From Planomonospora parontospora (GTDB lineage: Bacteria > Actinomycetota > Actinomycetes > Streptosporangiales > Streptosporangiaceae), in assembly GCA_014647935.1 (NCBI GenBank), contig BMQD01000001.1:434001-498000 (forward strand): a DNA stretch of 64,000 bases, written 5' to 3'. Positions 45,861 to 55,346 of this stretch are shown here, piece after piece. Position numbers and translations under genes: made by a program. The notes beneath the pieces were generated by a model. The model was not told the DNA's origin and ran no database searches. It saw only the letters and a list, made by a program, of their open reading frames with translations. How positions within the stretch are numbered: the stretch's first letter is position 1; each line of letters opens with the position of its first letter.

Positions 45861-46082
45861 ACGCCTTGCGGACTCAAACGATAACGCACGGGGTGCGCCG
45901 GAGGCTTCCCGATATCCCCGGCTCCCGATATCGGTGAGCCCGGAGATCGAGAGGTGAAGGGCGGAATGGTACGGGATGGGCAAAGACTCCGGCGGGTCGT
46001 TTGCCGTTCTGTTATGAGCGACCTAAGCTGCCCGCACCGTCTTACCGCATCGGTAGGGGTCCGACCGAGTGAGGAGGCCGAC
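45861..46082. other. Divergent region between ileS and the DksA-like gene
   Basis: CCCGATATC occurs twice (45908-45916 and 45924-45932), and CCGATATCGG (45925-45934) is a perfect palindrome that could bind a regulator of either gene. TAGGGT at 46049-46054 is a possible -10 element for the downstream gene. No ORF is supported; a longer in-frame extension of the next gene (to 45954) is not favoured because GAGGAGG sits at 46070-46076. Confidence 0.4.
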
Positions 46083-46502
46083 ATGGCCACGACCATTCGC
46101 GCAGACGAGAGCGCGGTAGCGCCGTCCCGGAACGGCCTTGCCGCGCCGTGGACCGAGGAGGAGCTCGCGGAGGTCCGCGGGCGGCTGGCCGCCGAGATCG
46201 AGGAGCTGACCCTGGAGATCGCCCGGGCGGAGTCGGAGATCGCGTCGAGCGACGTCACGGACGGCGCGGGCGACGACCAGGCCGACGCCGGAGCCAGGAC
46301 GTATGCACGGGAACGCGAGATCGCCCTTACCCTGAATTCGCGCGACCTGGTCGCGCAGAACGAGCGAGCGATCGCCCGGATCGACGCGGGGACCTACGGA
46401 GTGTGCGAATCGTGCCACCAGCCGATCGGAAAGGAGCGCCTGCAGGCGTTTCCGAGGGCGACGCTGTGCGTGGCCTGCAAGCAGCGGGAGGAGCGCCGCT
46501 GA
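46083..46502 (+). CDS. DksA/TraR C4-type zinc finger protein
   Basis: This 139-residue protein has a coiled-coil hairpin (about 22-95, TEEELAEVRGRLAAEIEELTLEIARAE and onward) and a C-terminal zinc finger CESC-x17-CVAC with [10 protein letters not shown] between. The family acts on RNA polymerase through the secondary channel; actinobacterial members are often small DksA-like or CarD-independent regulators of unproven role. ATG 46083 has GAGGAGG at 46070-46076. The 3' end overlaps or abuts lspA. Confidence 0.88.
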   Translation: MATTIRADESAVAPSRNGLAAPWTEEELAEVRGRLAAEIEELTLEIARAESEIASSDVTDGAGDDQADAGARTYAREREIALTLNSRDLVAQNERAIARIDAGTYGVCESCHQPIGKERLQAFPRATLCVACKQREERR

Positions 46503-47188
46503 CCGAGGGCGGCGCCCCGGGCGGCTCCGGCGGCGGCACCGACGGCACCGGTGACACCGGCGCCGCGGGCGGCAGGACGGAAGGGGCCGCCGGCGGCACG
46601 GCGGACGGTGAGACGGAAGGGGCCGCCGGCGCGGACGGGCCGGTCCCCCCTCCCGGACGGCGGCGCATCGCCGTGCTCGCGACGATCGCACCGATCGTCT
46701 ACCTCCTCGACCTGGTCACCAAGACGGTCGTGCTGAAGACCCTGGAGGGCCGGGATCCGCTCGTGCTGGTCCCGGACCTCCTCCAGTTCCGGGTGATCTT
46801 CAACTCCGGCGCCGCCTTCAGCATCGGGACCGGCATGACGATCGTCTTCACGTTCGTCGCGGCCGCGGTGGTGATCGCCATCCTGCGCACCGCGCGGCAC
46901 CTGCGCAGCCTGCCCTGGGCGGTCACGCTCGGCCTGCTGCTCGGCGGGGCGCTCGGCAACCTGACCGACCGCGTCTTCCGCTGGCCGTCGGGCTTCGGCA
47001 GGGAGGCCCCGTTCCAGGGATACGTCGTCGACTTCGTCGAGACCTTCCCCGGGCACTTCCCCGTCTGGAACATCGCCGACGCGGGGATCGTCTGCGGCGG
47101 CATCCTCGCGGTCTTCCTCGCCTGGCGGGGCTACCAGATCGACGGAACGCGCGACACCGGTCAGAAGGAGCAGAACGACAATGGCTGA
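46466..47188 (+). CDS. lspA: Lipoprotein signal peptidase LspA
   Basis: Aspartic membrane protease that removes lipoprotein signal peptides. A Gly/Ala-rich N-terminal tail precedes four transmembrane helices. The catalytic Asp pair lies in [11 protein letters not shown] and [10 protein letters not shown], with [12 protein letters not shown] as a further family motif. The start is uncertain: GTG 46466 lies 37 bases inside the zinc finger gene, whereas a CTG at 46499 has GGGAGGAG 5 bases upstream and would give a CTGA overlap with its stop. No other ATG, GTG or TTG exists before the first transmembrane helix. The stop overlaps rluD by 8 bases. Confidence 0.9.
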   Translation: MRGLQAAGGAPLTEGGAPGGSGGGTDGTGDTGAAGGRTEGAAGGTADGETEGAAGADGPVPPPGRRRIAVLATIAPIVYLLDLVTKTVVLKTLEGRDPLVLVPDLLQFRVIFNSGAAFSIGTGMTIVFTFVAAAVVIAILRTARHLRSLPWAVTLGLLLGGALGNLTDRVFRWPSGFGREAPFQGYVVDFVETFPGHFPVWNIADAGIVCGGILAVFLAWRGYQIDGTRDTGQKEQNDNG

Positions 47189-48110
47189 CCAGCGGAGTCT
47201 CCCGATCCCCAACGGCCTGGAGGGCGAGCGCCTCGACGCGGCCCTGTCCCGGCTGTTCGGCCTCTCCCGCACCCGTGCGGCGGAGCTGATCGCCTCCGGC
47301 GACGTGCTGGTGGACGGCTCCACCGCCGCCAAGTCCGACCGGGTCCAGGGCGGGGAGTGGCTGGACGTGACGCTGCCGCCGCCGCCCGCCGCGCCGATGC
47401 CGGTCGCCGAGCCCATCCCCGGCATGGCGATCCTCCACGAGGACGACGACATCATCGTCGTCAACAAGCCCGTCGGCGTGGCCGCCCATCCGACCACGGG
47501 CTGGACCGGGCCGACCGTCATCGGCGGCCTGCTGGGCAGCGGGCACCAGGTGGCCACCAGCGGCGCCGCCGAGCGCCAGGGCATCGTGCACCGCCTGGAC
47601 GCCAACACCACCGGCGCGATGGTCGTGGCCAAGAGCGAGCACGCCTACTCCCACCTGAAGCGGGCCTTCAAGGAGCGCACCGTCGACAAGCTCTACCACG
47701 CGCTGGTCCAGGGGCACCTCGACCCGCTGCGGGGCACCGTCGACGCGCCGATCGACCGCCACCCCTTCGGGGACGGCCGGTTCGCGGTCGTGGCGGGCGG
47801 CAAGGAGTCGGTCACGCACTACGACACGGTCGAGGCCTTCCGCGCCGCGTCGCTGCTGAGCATCAAGCTGGAGACCGGCCGGACGCACCAGATCCGGGTC
47901 CACATGTCGGCGCTGCGCCACCCGTGCGTCGGCGACATGCTGTACGGCGCGGACCCCACGCTGGCCGCGAGGCTGGGCGTGACCCGCCAGTGGCTGCACG
48001 CGGTCTCGCTGAGCTTCGAGCACCCGTCGACGGGCGAGTGGGTCGGTTTCACCGCGGAGTACCCCGCCGACCTGGCGCACTCGCTCAAGGTCGTCAGCGG
48101 CGACTCCTAG
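47181..48110 (+). CDS. Pseudouridine synthase, RluA/RluD family
   Basis: RluD-type 23S rRNA pseudouridine synthase of 309 residues. An S4 RNA-binding domain (about 14-60, [31 protein letters not shown]) is followed by the catalytic domain with [15 protein letters not shown], where the Asp near residue 140 is the nucleophile, and [24 protein letters not shown] 47181 overlaps lspA. The 3' end runs 17 bases into the convergent kinase gene, so the two mRNAs overlap tail to tail. Confidence 0.93.
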   Translation: MADQRSLPIPNGLEGERLDAALSRLFGLSRTRAAELIASGDVLVDGSTAAKSDRVQGGEWLDVTLPPPPAAPMPVAEPIPGMAILHEDDDIIVVNKPVGVAAHPTTGWTGPTVIGGLLGSGHQVATSGAAERQGIVHRLDANTTGAMVVAKSEHAYSHLKRAFKERTVDKLYHALVQGHLDPLRGTVDAPIDRHPFGDGRFAVVAGGKESVTHYDTVEAFRAASLLSIKLETGRTHQIRVHMSALRHPCVGDMLYGADPTLAARLGVTRQWLHAVSLSFEHPSTGEWVGFTAEYPADLAHSLKVVSGDS

Positions 48111-49788
48111 GCTTCCCGGCCTTCCTGGCCTTGACGGCCCTGCCCGGGGCGTTGGCGCTCATGGCGTTCGGCCCGTTCCCGGGGTCGACCTGGCCGGGCG
48201 GGTCCGCGCCGCCGTCCCGCCCGTCGCCGTTCTCCCGGCCCTCGCCGTCGTCCCGGCCGGGCGGGTCCGCGCCGCGGTCCTGCCCGTTGCCGTTGCCGTT
48301 GCCGTTGCCGTTGTTCCGGCCGTTCCCGTCGTCCCGGCCCTTCTCGGACGGCTTCTCCGCCGTACCCTGCCCGTTCCCGGAGTCCCCCGAGGGCTTCTGC
48401 GAGGGCTTCTGCGACGGCTTCTGGGACGACTCCTCCCGCGGTGCTCCGCGCTCCTGGGCGGGGGCGCCCGTCGGGCGGGCGGCGGGCCGCGAACCGCCGG
48501 ACCCGGTCGGGCGGGAGTCGGTCCCCACCGTGTCGGTGGCGGGCGGCGCGGTACGCCCCTTCGCCGGGACGCTGGCCTGCACGGTCGGGTTCGCCGGACC
48601 CGCCGGGCGCGCCCCTCCCGCCGAGCCCTGAGCGGTGACCCACGCCATCCCCCCGGCGGACAGGGCGACCGCGAGCACGGACGCGGCGACCCCGGCCATG
48701 ACCGGACGGCGCCGGGAGGCGGGGGCGGCCGCGGGGGGCGGTGCCTGCCCGGTGGGCGATCCGGCCTGCGGCGGGGCGGGCGGCGTCTCCGCCGGCCCGG
48801 CCCCCACCGGCAGGGGTTCCGCGGCGGGCCCGGCGTACGCTGCCGAGCCCGCGAGCAGTGCCGCCGGAACCGCGGCGGGGGCCGCCGGGCCGGGACCGGT
48901 CTCCGGCTCTCCGGCCGCGGGACCGCGGCCGCGGGCCGTCAGGTCGATCGGCATGGTGGGGTCGGGCGCGGTCCCGTCCACGATCCCCCGGAGGGAGGCG
49001 CACGCCTCCTGGGCGGACATGCGCAGCCGCGGGTCCTTCCGGAGCAGGCCGGAGATCACCGGTCCCAGCGCCCCGGCGTACCGGAGCGGCGGCGGCGGCT
49101 CGTGCATGACCGCCGCGAGCGTGGCCAGGGGATGGGCGCGCTGGAAGGGGGAGCGCCCCTCGACCGCCATGTACAGCGTCACGCCGAGCGACCACAGGTC
49201 GGAGGCGAACTCGGCGGGGCCGCCGCCCGCCCGCTCCGGCGCGATGAAGGCCGGGGTGCCGATGAGCGCCCCGGTCCTGGTCACGGAGGAGTCGCCCTCC
49301 AGCATCGCGATGCCGAAGTCGGTCAGCACCGCCCGGCCGTCGGCGGCGAGCAGCACGTTGTCCGGTTTGACGTCGCGGTGCAGCACGCCCACCCGGTGCG
49401 CGGCGACCAGCGCGCCGAGCACCTCCAGCCCGATCCTCGCCACCCGGGCGGGCGGCAGCGGCCCGTCCTCCCTGATCACGGCGCCGAGCGTGCGGGAGTC
49501 CACCAGCTGCATCACGATCCAGGGACGGCCCCGCTCCTCGACCACGTCGTAGACCGTCGCGACGCACGGATGGCCGATCCGGCCGGCCGCACGCGCCTCC
49601 CGGAGCGTGCGGACGGTGAAGACCTCACGCTCGGGCCCCGTCAGGTCGGGCGAGGGGATGACTTCCTTGACGGCCACGTTCCGGCCGAGCACCTCGTCCC
49701 GGGCGCGCCAGACCGTGCCCATGCCCCCCCGGCCGATGTGTTCCAGCAGCCGATACCGGTCAGCGATGAGCTCCTGAGAATCGGACAT
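48094..49788 (-). CDS. Membrane Ser/Thr protein kinase (PknB-like kinase domain)
   Basis: Hanks-type kinase of 564 residues. The kinase domain (12-265 or so) has the Gly loop [11 protein letters not shown], the VAVKE lysine, [11 protein letters not shown] and [10 protein letters not shown] Pro/Ala-rich juxtamembrane region leads to one transmembrane helix (about 365-388). The extracytoplasmic tail is low complexity only: three SQKP repeats, NGNGNGNG, then acidic Asp/Gly and a basic end. It has no PASTA or other sensor fold, so the signal is unknown. It lies convergent with rluD and just downstream of the MMPL gene on the same strand. Confidence 0.93.
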   Translation of the reverse strand: MSDSQELIADRYRLLEHIGRGGMGTVWRARDEVLGRNVAVKEVIPSPDLTGPEREVFTVRTLREARAAGRIGHPCVATVYDVVEERGRPWIVMQLVDSRTLGAVIREDGPLPPARVARIGLEVLGALVAAHRVGVLHRDVKPDNVLLAADGRAVLTDFGIAMLEGDSSVTRTGALIGTPAFIAPERAGGGPAEFASDLWSLGVTLYMAVEGRSPFQRAHPLATLAAVMHEPPPPLRYAGALGPVISGLLRKDPRLRMSAQEACASLRGIVDGTAPDPTMPIDLTARGRGPAAGEPETGPGPAAPAAVPAALLAGSAAYAGPAAEPLPVGAGPAETPPAPPQAGSPTGQAPPPAAAPASRRRPVMAGVAASVLAVALSAGGMAWVTAQGSAGGARPAGPANPTVQASVPAKGRTAPPATDTVGTDSRPTGSGGSRPAARPTGAPAQERGAPREESSQKPSQKPSQKPSGDSGNGQGTAEKPSEKGRDDGNGRNNGNGNGNGNGQDRGADPPGRDDGEGRENGDGRDGGADPPGQVDPGNGPNAMSANAPGRAVKARKAGKPRSRR

Positions 49789-49881
49789 GGGGCTCGGACT
49801 ACCCCGGATCGAAGGGGGTAATCGGGACGTTTCGCGTGGTCCGATGCGAAGGACCCCCTCCGGAGGAGGTCATGGCCCCGT

Positions 49882-52110
49882 TCACGGGCCGTGCGGCGCA
49901 TCCGCCCGAAGCGGTGAGGGCTCCACCCGCAGCAGCCGGGCGGCCCAGCCGGGCAGCCACCAGTTCCAGGGACCCATCATCGCGACCGCGGCAGGGACGA
50001 GGACGCCCCGGATGAGGGTCGCGTCCAGCAGGACGCCCAGGGCCAGGCCGCTGGCGAACACCTTCACGTCCAGCTCGGGCGTCATGGCCAGGGCGGCGAA
50101 GGAGACGAACAGGATCAGCGCGGCCGAGGTGACCAGGCGGCCGGTCCTGCCGACGCCCTCGACCACCGCGTGGGCGGTGTCTCCCGACCTGTCGTACTCC
50201 TCCCGCATCCTGGCCAGGATGAACACCTCGTAGTCCATGCTGAGGCCGTACAGGAAGGCGAAGATCGTCAGGGGGACGAACTCGCCGATGGAGCCGGTCG
50301 GCTGGATGCCGAGCAGTTCGCGCGTGCCCCAGCCGGACTGCCAGAGCAGGACCATCGCGCCGATCACCGCGCCCAGTGAGAGCAGGTTGAGCACGATCGC
50401 CTTGAGCGGCAGCAGCAGGGAGCGGAACGCCCGGGCCAGCATCACGAACGTGGCCAGCGCGATCAGGGCGAGCATCCACGGGAAGGCCCCGTAGGCGTGC
50501 TCCCGGAAGTCCATGCTCTGCGCCGCGCCGCCGCCCACCCGGACGGTCCCCGGTACGGCCCGGCGGACCCGGGCGACGGTCTCCTGACCCGCGTCGCTCC
50601 CGCTTTCCGCGACCGGGAGCACGGTGACGACCGCCGTACCGCCCCGCCGCCAGGACGGGTTCCGGGGGGCGAGCACGGCGGAGACGCCCTCGACGGCCCT
50701 GATCCGCTCGACCGCCCGCGCGGGGTCGCCGGTGACCAGCACATCGAACGGGGTGAGGGAACCGGCGGGGACGCCGGCCCGCCGGAGCGCGGCCAGCCCC
50801 TCGTGACCGGGTCCCGAGGTGCGCAGGTCGGCGCTCTCGGGCAGGCCGAGGTCGACGCCGAACGCGGTCACGGTCAGCGCGACCAGCAGGCCGCCGGAGA
50901 CCAGGGCGGCCGGCACGCGCAGCCGCACCACCCCGCGCGCCCAGGCCGACCAGGCGCGCCCGGCCCGCGCCTCCCGGTGGTACGGCGTGCCCGCCGTACC
51001 GGATCCACCCGTCGTGCCGGGTGCGCCCGTCGTGCCGGGCGGGGCCGCCGGGAGGGCGTCACCGGGCCGGGCGGGCCCGTGCTCCGGCCGCCGCCCGGCC
51101 AGGGCGAGCAGGACCGGGAGCACGGTCAGCGTGACGGCCACGCTGACCGCCGCGATGACCATCCCGGCCAGCCCGAGGCTGCGCAGGAACGGCACCGGCA
51201 GGACGACCATGGTCACCAGGCCGATCGCGACCGCCGCGCCGCTGAACAGCACCGCGCGCCCGGCGCCGCGCATCGCCCGGTGCACGGCCTCGTCGCCGCG
51301 GTGGCCGCGCGCCTGCTCCTCCCGCCACCGGGCCACCAGCAGCAGCGAGTAGTCGATCGCGATGCCCAGGCCCAGCAGCGGCATGGTGGTGAGCGCCACG
51401 TCGTGCACCGTCGTCACCAGCGTCAGCAGCAGGATCACGATGAACGAGACGGAGACCGCCAGCACCGAGATCAGCAGCGGTACGAGCGCCAGGGCGGAGC
51501 GGAAGACGGCGAACAGCACGACCACGGCGGCGACCGCACCGATGCCGATCTTGGCGGGGACGTCCACGCCGCCGGCGTCCACGCTCGGCGCGAGGGCGTC
51601 CAGCCCGGTGACGTGGACGGTGCTGCCCTCCGGCAGGACCGGGGCCATGGCCGCGATGATCACCGGGCTCTCGTCGGGCGTCTCGCCCAGGCCGCCGCCC
51701 GGCGGGCTGCCGTCGGAGTAGGTGCCGGGGAAGACCAGCCCGAAGGTGGTGCGGCCGTCCGCGCCGACGAGCCGGGCGTCGCCGGTGTCGGCGTAGGAGA
51801 CCACGCGGGCCTCGGGCAGTTCCGCCGCGACGGCCGCGAACGCCCTGCCGATCACCTCCCTGTGCTCCTCCGCCCGCATGCCGCCGGGCAGGACCACGAC
51901 CGGGACGAACGGCCGCTGGTAACCGCCGTTGCCGTAGAGGCGGACGATCTCCTGGTTGGCGTCGAAGGCGGACATCCCGGGGTGGGCGTACTCCTCGGAC
52001 AGGCGCTGGATCGCGAAGGGGGTGGCGGCCAGGCCCGCCAGGAACGCGCACACGGCCAGCAGCGTCACCAGCCGCCTGCGCCGCAGGACGAATGCCGAGA
52101 GTCTCTCCAT
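49882..52110 (-). CDS. MMPL-family RND transporter
   Basis: This 742-residue exporter has twelve transmembrane segments in two halves, each with one TM followed by an extracytoplasmic domain and five TMs. Family motifs are GIAIDYSLLLVARWREE in TM4 and GLSMDYEVFILARMREEYD in TM10, whose Asp-Tyr pairs carry the proton relay. Actinobacterial MMPL proteins export lipids, siderophores or antibiotics; the substrate here is unknown. ATG 52110 diverges from a two-component system with an operator-like region between, suggesting that the pair controls it. Confidence 0.92.
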   Translation of the reverse strand: MERLSAFVLRRRRLVTLLAVCAFLAGLAATPFAIQRLSEEYAHPGMSAFDANQEIVRLYGNGGYQRPFVPVVVLPGGMRAEEHREVIGRAFAAVAAELPEARVVSYADTGDARLVGADGRTTFGLVFPGTYSDGSPPGGGLGETPDESPVIIAAMAPVLPEGSTVHVTGLDALAPSVDAGGVDVPAKIGIGAVAAVVVLFAVFRSALALVPLLISVLAVSVSFIVILLLTLVTTVHDVALTTMPLLGLGIAIDYSLLLVARWREEQARGHRGDEAVHRAMRGAGRAVLFSGAAVAIGLVTMVVLPVPFLRSLGLAGMVIAAVSVAVTLTVLPVLLALAGRRPEHGPARPGDALPAAPPGTTGAPGTTGGSGTAGTPYHREARAGRAWSAWARGVVRLRVPAALVSGGLLVALTVTAFGVDLGLPESADLRTSGPGHEGLAALRRAGVPAGSLTPFDVLVTGDPARAVERIRAVEGVSAVLAPRNPSWRRGGTAVVTVLPVAESGSDAGQETVARVRRAVPGTVRVGGGAAQSMDFREHAYGAFPWMLALIALATFVMLARAFRSLLLPLKAIVLNLLSLGAVIGAMVLLWQSGWGTRELLGIQPTGSIGEFVPLTIFAFLYGLSMDYEVFILARMREEYDRSGDTAHAVVEGVGRTGRLVTSAALILFVSFAALAMTPELDVKVFASGLALGVLLDATLIRGVLVPAAVAMMGPWNWWLPGWAARLLRVEPSPLRADAPHGP

Positions 52111-52151
52111 GGCCCCAGTGCAGCAGGATGATCTTCAACGGCCGTGCGGCC

Positions 52152-52200
52152 GTTCTGGGAGGGTTCTGCGAATCCGGTCTCACAGAGTTCTCGCAGAACT
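52152..52200. promoter_or_regulatory. Operator-like repeats between the MMPL and response regulator genes
   Basis: GTTCTGGGA (52152-52160) and GTTCTGCGA (52163-52171) are direct repeats 11 bases apart, the spacing used by OmpR/PhoB regulators. GTTCTGCGA also pairs with TCGCAGAAC (52191-52199). AGTTCT-CGC-AGAACT (52186-52200) is a perfect palindrome. Confidence 0.6.
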
Positions 52201-52229
52201 TCTGAAGATCGATCGGGGAGACTGGCGGG

Positions 52230-52916
52230 GTGAGCCGGATACTGGTCGTGGACGATGAGCCCTATCTCGCCGATCTCGTGGCGACCGCCCTGCGCTACGA
52301 GGGGTTCGAGACGGAGACGGCGGGGACGGGCGCGGCGGCGGTGTCGCTGGCGGAGTCCTTCCGCCCCGACCTGGTCGTGCTGGACGTGATGCTGCCCGAC
52401 GTGCCCGGCACCGAGGTGTGCCGGCGGATCCGGGCGGCCGGGTCGGAGGTCCCCGTGGTGTTCCTCACCGCGCGCGACGCCACCGAGGACAAGATCGGCG
52501 GGCTGGCCGCGGGCGGGGACGACTACGTCACCAAGCCGTTCAGCCTGGAGGAGCTGATCGCCCGGATCCGGGCGGTGCTGCGGCGGACGCATCGCGCCGG
52601 GCCGGAGACCGGCCGCCTGGCCTTCGCCGGCCTGGTCATCGACGAGGACGCCTACGAGGTCCGGCGGGACGACCGGCGCATCGACCTCACCCCCACCGAG
52701 TTCAAGCTGCTGCGCTTCCTGACCGCGAACGCGGGCCGGCTGGTGTCCAAGCGGCAGATCCTCGACCACGTGTGGGAGTACGACTTCGGCGGCAACGACG
52801 GCGTCGTGCAGACGTACATCAGCTACCTGCGCCGCAAGGTCGACTCCTGCGGGCCGCCCCTCATCCACACCGTGCCCCGCGTGGGTTACGTCCTGCGGCT
52901 GCCCCGGGAGGACTGA
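52230..52916 (+). CDS. Response regulator, OmpR family
   Basis: This 228-residue DNA-binding response regulator has a receiver domain with the acidic pocket VVDDEP (8-9), phospho-acceptor Asp52 in LVVLDVMLPD, a Thr in FLTARDATED and Lys in TKPF. The C-terminal winged helix has TPTEFKLLRFL, VSKRQILDHVWEYDF and VQTYISYLRRKVD. GTG 52230 is used. It is coupled to the kinase gene by a TGATG overlap. It probably autoregulates and controls the divergent MMPL transporter through GTTCTG repeats upstream. Confidence 0.95.
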   Translation: MSRILVVDDEPYLADLVATALRYEGFETETAGTGAAAVSLAESFRPDLVVLDVMLPDVPGTEVCRRIRAAGSEVPVVFLTARDATEDKIGGLAAGGDDYVTKPFSLEELIARIRAVLRRTHRAGPETGRLAFAGLVIDEDAYEVRRDDRRIDLTPTEFKLLRFLTANAGRLVSKRQILDHVWEYDFGGNDGVVQTYISYLRRKVDSCGPPLIHTVPRVGYVLRLPRED

Positions 52917-54181
52917 TGCCCTCCCGCCCCGACTGTGCCGGGCGTGCAGGCCGCCCCGACCGCGCCGATCGCCCCGACCGTGCCGGACGTGCAGGCCCGC
53001 GTTCCCGTCCGGCGGCGTCCCGGTCGGTGCCCGTGTCCCTGCCCGTGTCCCTGCCTGTGTCCCTGCGAGCCCGGCTGGTCGTGACGGTCGCCGGCCTGGT
53101 CGCCCTGGCCCTCGGCCTGGTCGCAGGGGCCGTCTTCGGGGCGCTGCAGGACTGGCGCGGGCACCACGGCGCCCGGCTGCTCGCCCTGGACACCCCGGAG
53201 GCGCTGCTCGCGGCCTCCGACGAGCTGACCGAGCGCGTCGCCCGCGTCCTGGCCGTCTCGTCGGCGGTGGCCCTGGCCGGCCTGACCCTGCTCGCCGCGC
53301 ACCTGGTCCGACGGGGCCTGCGCCCGCTGGACCGGATCGTGGAGGCGGCGGCGGACGTCGGCGCGGGCGACCTCGACCGCCGGATCGAGACGGGCCCGGC
53401 GGGGAGCGAGGTGGGCCGTCTCGGCCACGCGCTCAACGCGATGCTCGGGCAGCTCGAACGGGCGTTCCGGCAGCGCGAGGAGTCGCAGGAACGGCTGCGC
53501 CGCTTCGTCGCGGACGCCTCCCACGAACTGCGCACGCCCGTCGCCACCATCCGGGGGTACGCCGAGCTGTTCCGGCGCGGCGCCGCCTCCCGGCCGGAGG
53601 ACCTGGCCAAGGCGATGAGCAGGATCGAGGCGGAGGCGACCCGGATGGGCGCGCTGGTGGACGAGATGCTGCTGCTCGCGCGCCTGGACCAGGCGCGGCC
53701 GCTGGAGCGCGCCCCGGTCGAGCTGACCTCCCTGGTGGCCGACGCGGTGGCCGACACCCTCGCCATCGAGCCGGACCGGCCGCTGCGGGCCGAGCATCCC
53801 GGGCCGGTCGAGGTGCCCGGCGACGCCGCCAGGATCCGCCAGGCGGTGGGCAACCTGCTGGCCAACGTGCTCGCCCACACCCCGCCGGGCACCCCGGCCG
53901 TCGTCCGGGTGCGCCGGGACGGCGGCGAGGCGGTCATCGAGGTCGCCGATGAGGGGCCGGGACTGACCGAGGAGCAGCGGGCGCTCGTCTTCGAGCGCTT
54001 CTACCGCGTCGAACACACTCGCGGCGCCGACCACGTCCGCGGCGGGGACCGACGCCGGGGCGGGGCCGGGCTCGGGCTGGCGATCGTGGCCGCGGTCGCC
54101 GCCGCCCACGGCGGCCGCGCCGAGGCGGACTCCGGCCCCGGCAAGGGCGCGGTCTTCCGGATGGCGCTGCCCTCCGGCTGA
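52916..54181 (+). CDS. Sensor histidine kinase
   Basis: Membrane sensor of 421 residues from ATG 52916. The N-terminal tail holds nucleotide repeats (PDRADRPDRAGRAG and three VSLP units). Two transmembrane helices (about 50-75 and 105-130) enclose a very short loop of about 30 residues, so there is no room for a large external sensor domain. A HAMP domain (131-183), the H-box DASHELRTP (His near 203), N-box NLLANVLAHT, DEGPGL and GGAGLGLAIV follow. The short loop suggests it senses the membrane or its transporter. Confidence 0.93.
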   Translation: MPSRPDCAGRAGRPDRADRPDRAGRAGPRSRPAASRSVPVSLPVSLPVSLRARLVVTVAGLVALALGLVAGAVFGALQDWRGHHGARLLALDTPEALLAASDELTERVARVLAVSSAVALAGLTLLAAHLVRRGLRPLDRIVEAAADVGAGDLDRRIETGPAGSEVGRLGHALNAMLGQLERAFRQREESQERLRRFVADASHELRTPVATIRGYAELFRRGAASRPEDLAKAMSRIEAEATRMGALVDEMLLLARLDQARPLERAPVELTSLVADAVADTLAIEPDRPLRAEHPGPVEVPGDAARIRQAVGNLLANVLAHTPPGTPAVVRVRRDGGEAVIEVADEGPGLTEEQRALVFERFYRVEHTRGADHVRGGDRRRGGAGLGLAIVAAVAAAHGGRAEADSGPGKGAVFRMALPSG

Positions 54182-54265
54182 TCCGTCCGCCGCCTCCGAG
54201 CCGCCGTACGGTCCCGGCCGCCGGCCTGCCGGGAGGCGGACCGGAGCGGTGACCGGGACCGGCCG

Positions 54266-54577
54266 TCACAGCCCCGCGTGGCGGAGGAGGGCCGTGACGG
54301 CCGCCGCCGCGACCAGCACCACCAGGAACGGCGCGCGCAGCAGCAGCGCGACCACGGCCGCACCCAGCCCGGCCGTGCGCGGCCAGTCGAGGTCCAGCGC
54401 CCGGCCGGCGGTGAAGGTCTGCACCGCGATGAGCGCGGACAGCAGCGCCACCGGGACCAGCGCGGCGAAGCGCTGCACGCCGGGGTGGTCGAGCACCCGG
54501 CGCGGCGCCGAGAGCCCGGCCAGCTTCAGCGCGTAGCAGCCCAGGCAGACGGCCGCCACCGCCTGCCACACGCTCAT
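54266..54577 (-). CDS. azlD: AzlD family protein (small subunit of branched-chain amino acid exporter)
   Basis: This 103-residue hydrophobic protein with about four transmembrane segments matches the AzlD family (CLGCYALKLAGL, then FAALVPVALLSALIAVQTF and RTAGLGAAVVALLLRAPFL). It lies 67 bases downstream of azlC. Together they form an AzlCD/YgaZH-type exporter for branched-chain amino acids or analogues. Confidence 0.88.
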   Translation of the reverse strand: MSVWQAVAAVCLGCYALKLAGLSAPRRVLDHPGVQRFAALVPVALLSALIAVQTFTAGRALDLDWPRTAGLGAAVVALLLRAPFLVVLVAAAAVTALLRHAGL

Positions 54578-54644
54578 CGGGGCCTCCCGCCACCGGACCG
54601 CGGGGAACCCTCTCCGCCGGGACGGCGGGACGGGGGGACGGGGA

Positions 54645-55325
54645 TCATCTCGGCCTCCTCAGCAGTACGGCGAGCACGGCCGCGGCGGCCAGCAGCACGG
54701 GCACGCCGGCGGGGGTGAACGGGGTGGCGGCCAGCGCGACGGCCGCGCCGCCCGCCGCGATCATCCGGAGCTCGCGGGCCTCGGGGCCGGAACCGGTCAG
54801 CCGGGGCCAGAGGATCGCCAGGAACGTCGCCGGGCCCACCACGTCCAGCCCGAACACCGCCGGGTCGGCCACCCGCGAGGTGCCCAGCGCGCCGAGCAGG
54901 GTGGTGGCGTTCCAGGTCAGGTAGAGGCTGCCGAACGTGACGAGGAACCCGGTCCGGGCCGACTCCGCGTCCGGCTGGGCCAGGGCCACCGCGGTCGTCT
55001 CGTCGATCACTCCGTGGGCCAGCGGGAGACGGCGCCAGCCGCGGGCGCCGAGCAGGCCGGACAGGCGCAGGCCGTACAGGCCGTTGCGGACGCCGAGCAG
55101 CAGCGCGCCCACCGCGCCCGCGGCCAGGCTCCCGCCGCCCGCGACGACTCCGGCCAGGGCGAACTGCGAGGCGCCGGTGAAGGCGAACAGGCTCAGCACG
55201 CACGCCTGGGCCACGCTCAGCCCGGCGGTGACGGCGGCGGCGCCGAACGCCACCCCGGAGAGCCCGACCGCGATTCCCACGCCCAGCCCGTCCCGGATCA
55301 CCGGGGAACGAGTGGTTGTCTCCAT
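54645..55325 (-). CDS. azlC: AzlC family protein (large subunit of branched-chain amino acid exporter)
   Basis: This 226-residue membrane protein has the AzlC signatures GLSGVAFGAAAV, FAFTGASQFALAGVV, LLLGVRNGLYGLRLS, HGVIDETTAVAL and LYLTWNATTLLGALG. It is the large subunit of the AzlCD exporter. It lies 21 bases behind an AraC-family regulator, which probably controls it. Confidence 0.92.
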   Translation of the reverse strand: METTTRSPVIRDGLGVGIAVGLSGVAFGAAAVTAGLSVAQACVLSLFAFTGASQFALAGVVAGGGSLAAGAVGALLLGVRNGLYGLRLSGLLGARGWRRLPLAHGVIDETTAVALAQPDAESARTGFLVTFGSLYLTWNATTLLGALGTSRVADPAVFGLDVVGPATFLAILWPRLTGSGPEARELRMIAAGGAAVALAATPFTPAGVPVLLAAAAVLAVLLRRPR

Positions 55326-55346
55326 GCACGTGAGGTTATGTGCGGC

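Noticed and set aside
45925-45934. CCGATATCGG palindrome as a specific regulator site
   Set aside because: A single 10-base palindrome with one partial repeat is too little to assign to any regulator.
43235-45937. 900-codon plus-strand frame opposite ileS
   Set aside because: ileS on the minus strand has full family motifs and a T-box leader; the opposite frame is Gly/Val/Arg/Asp-rich shadow.
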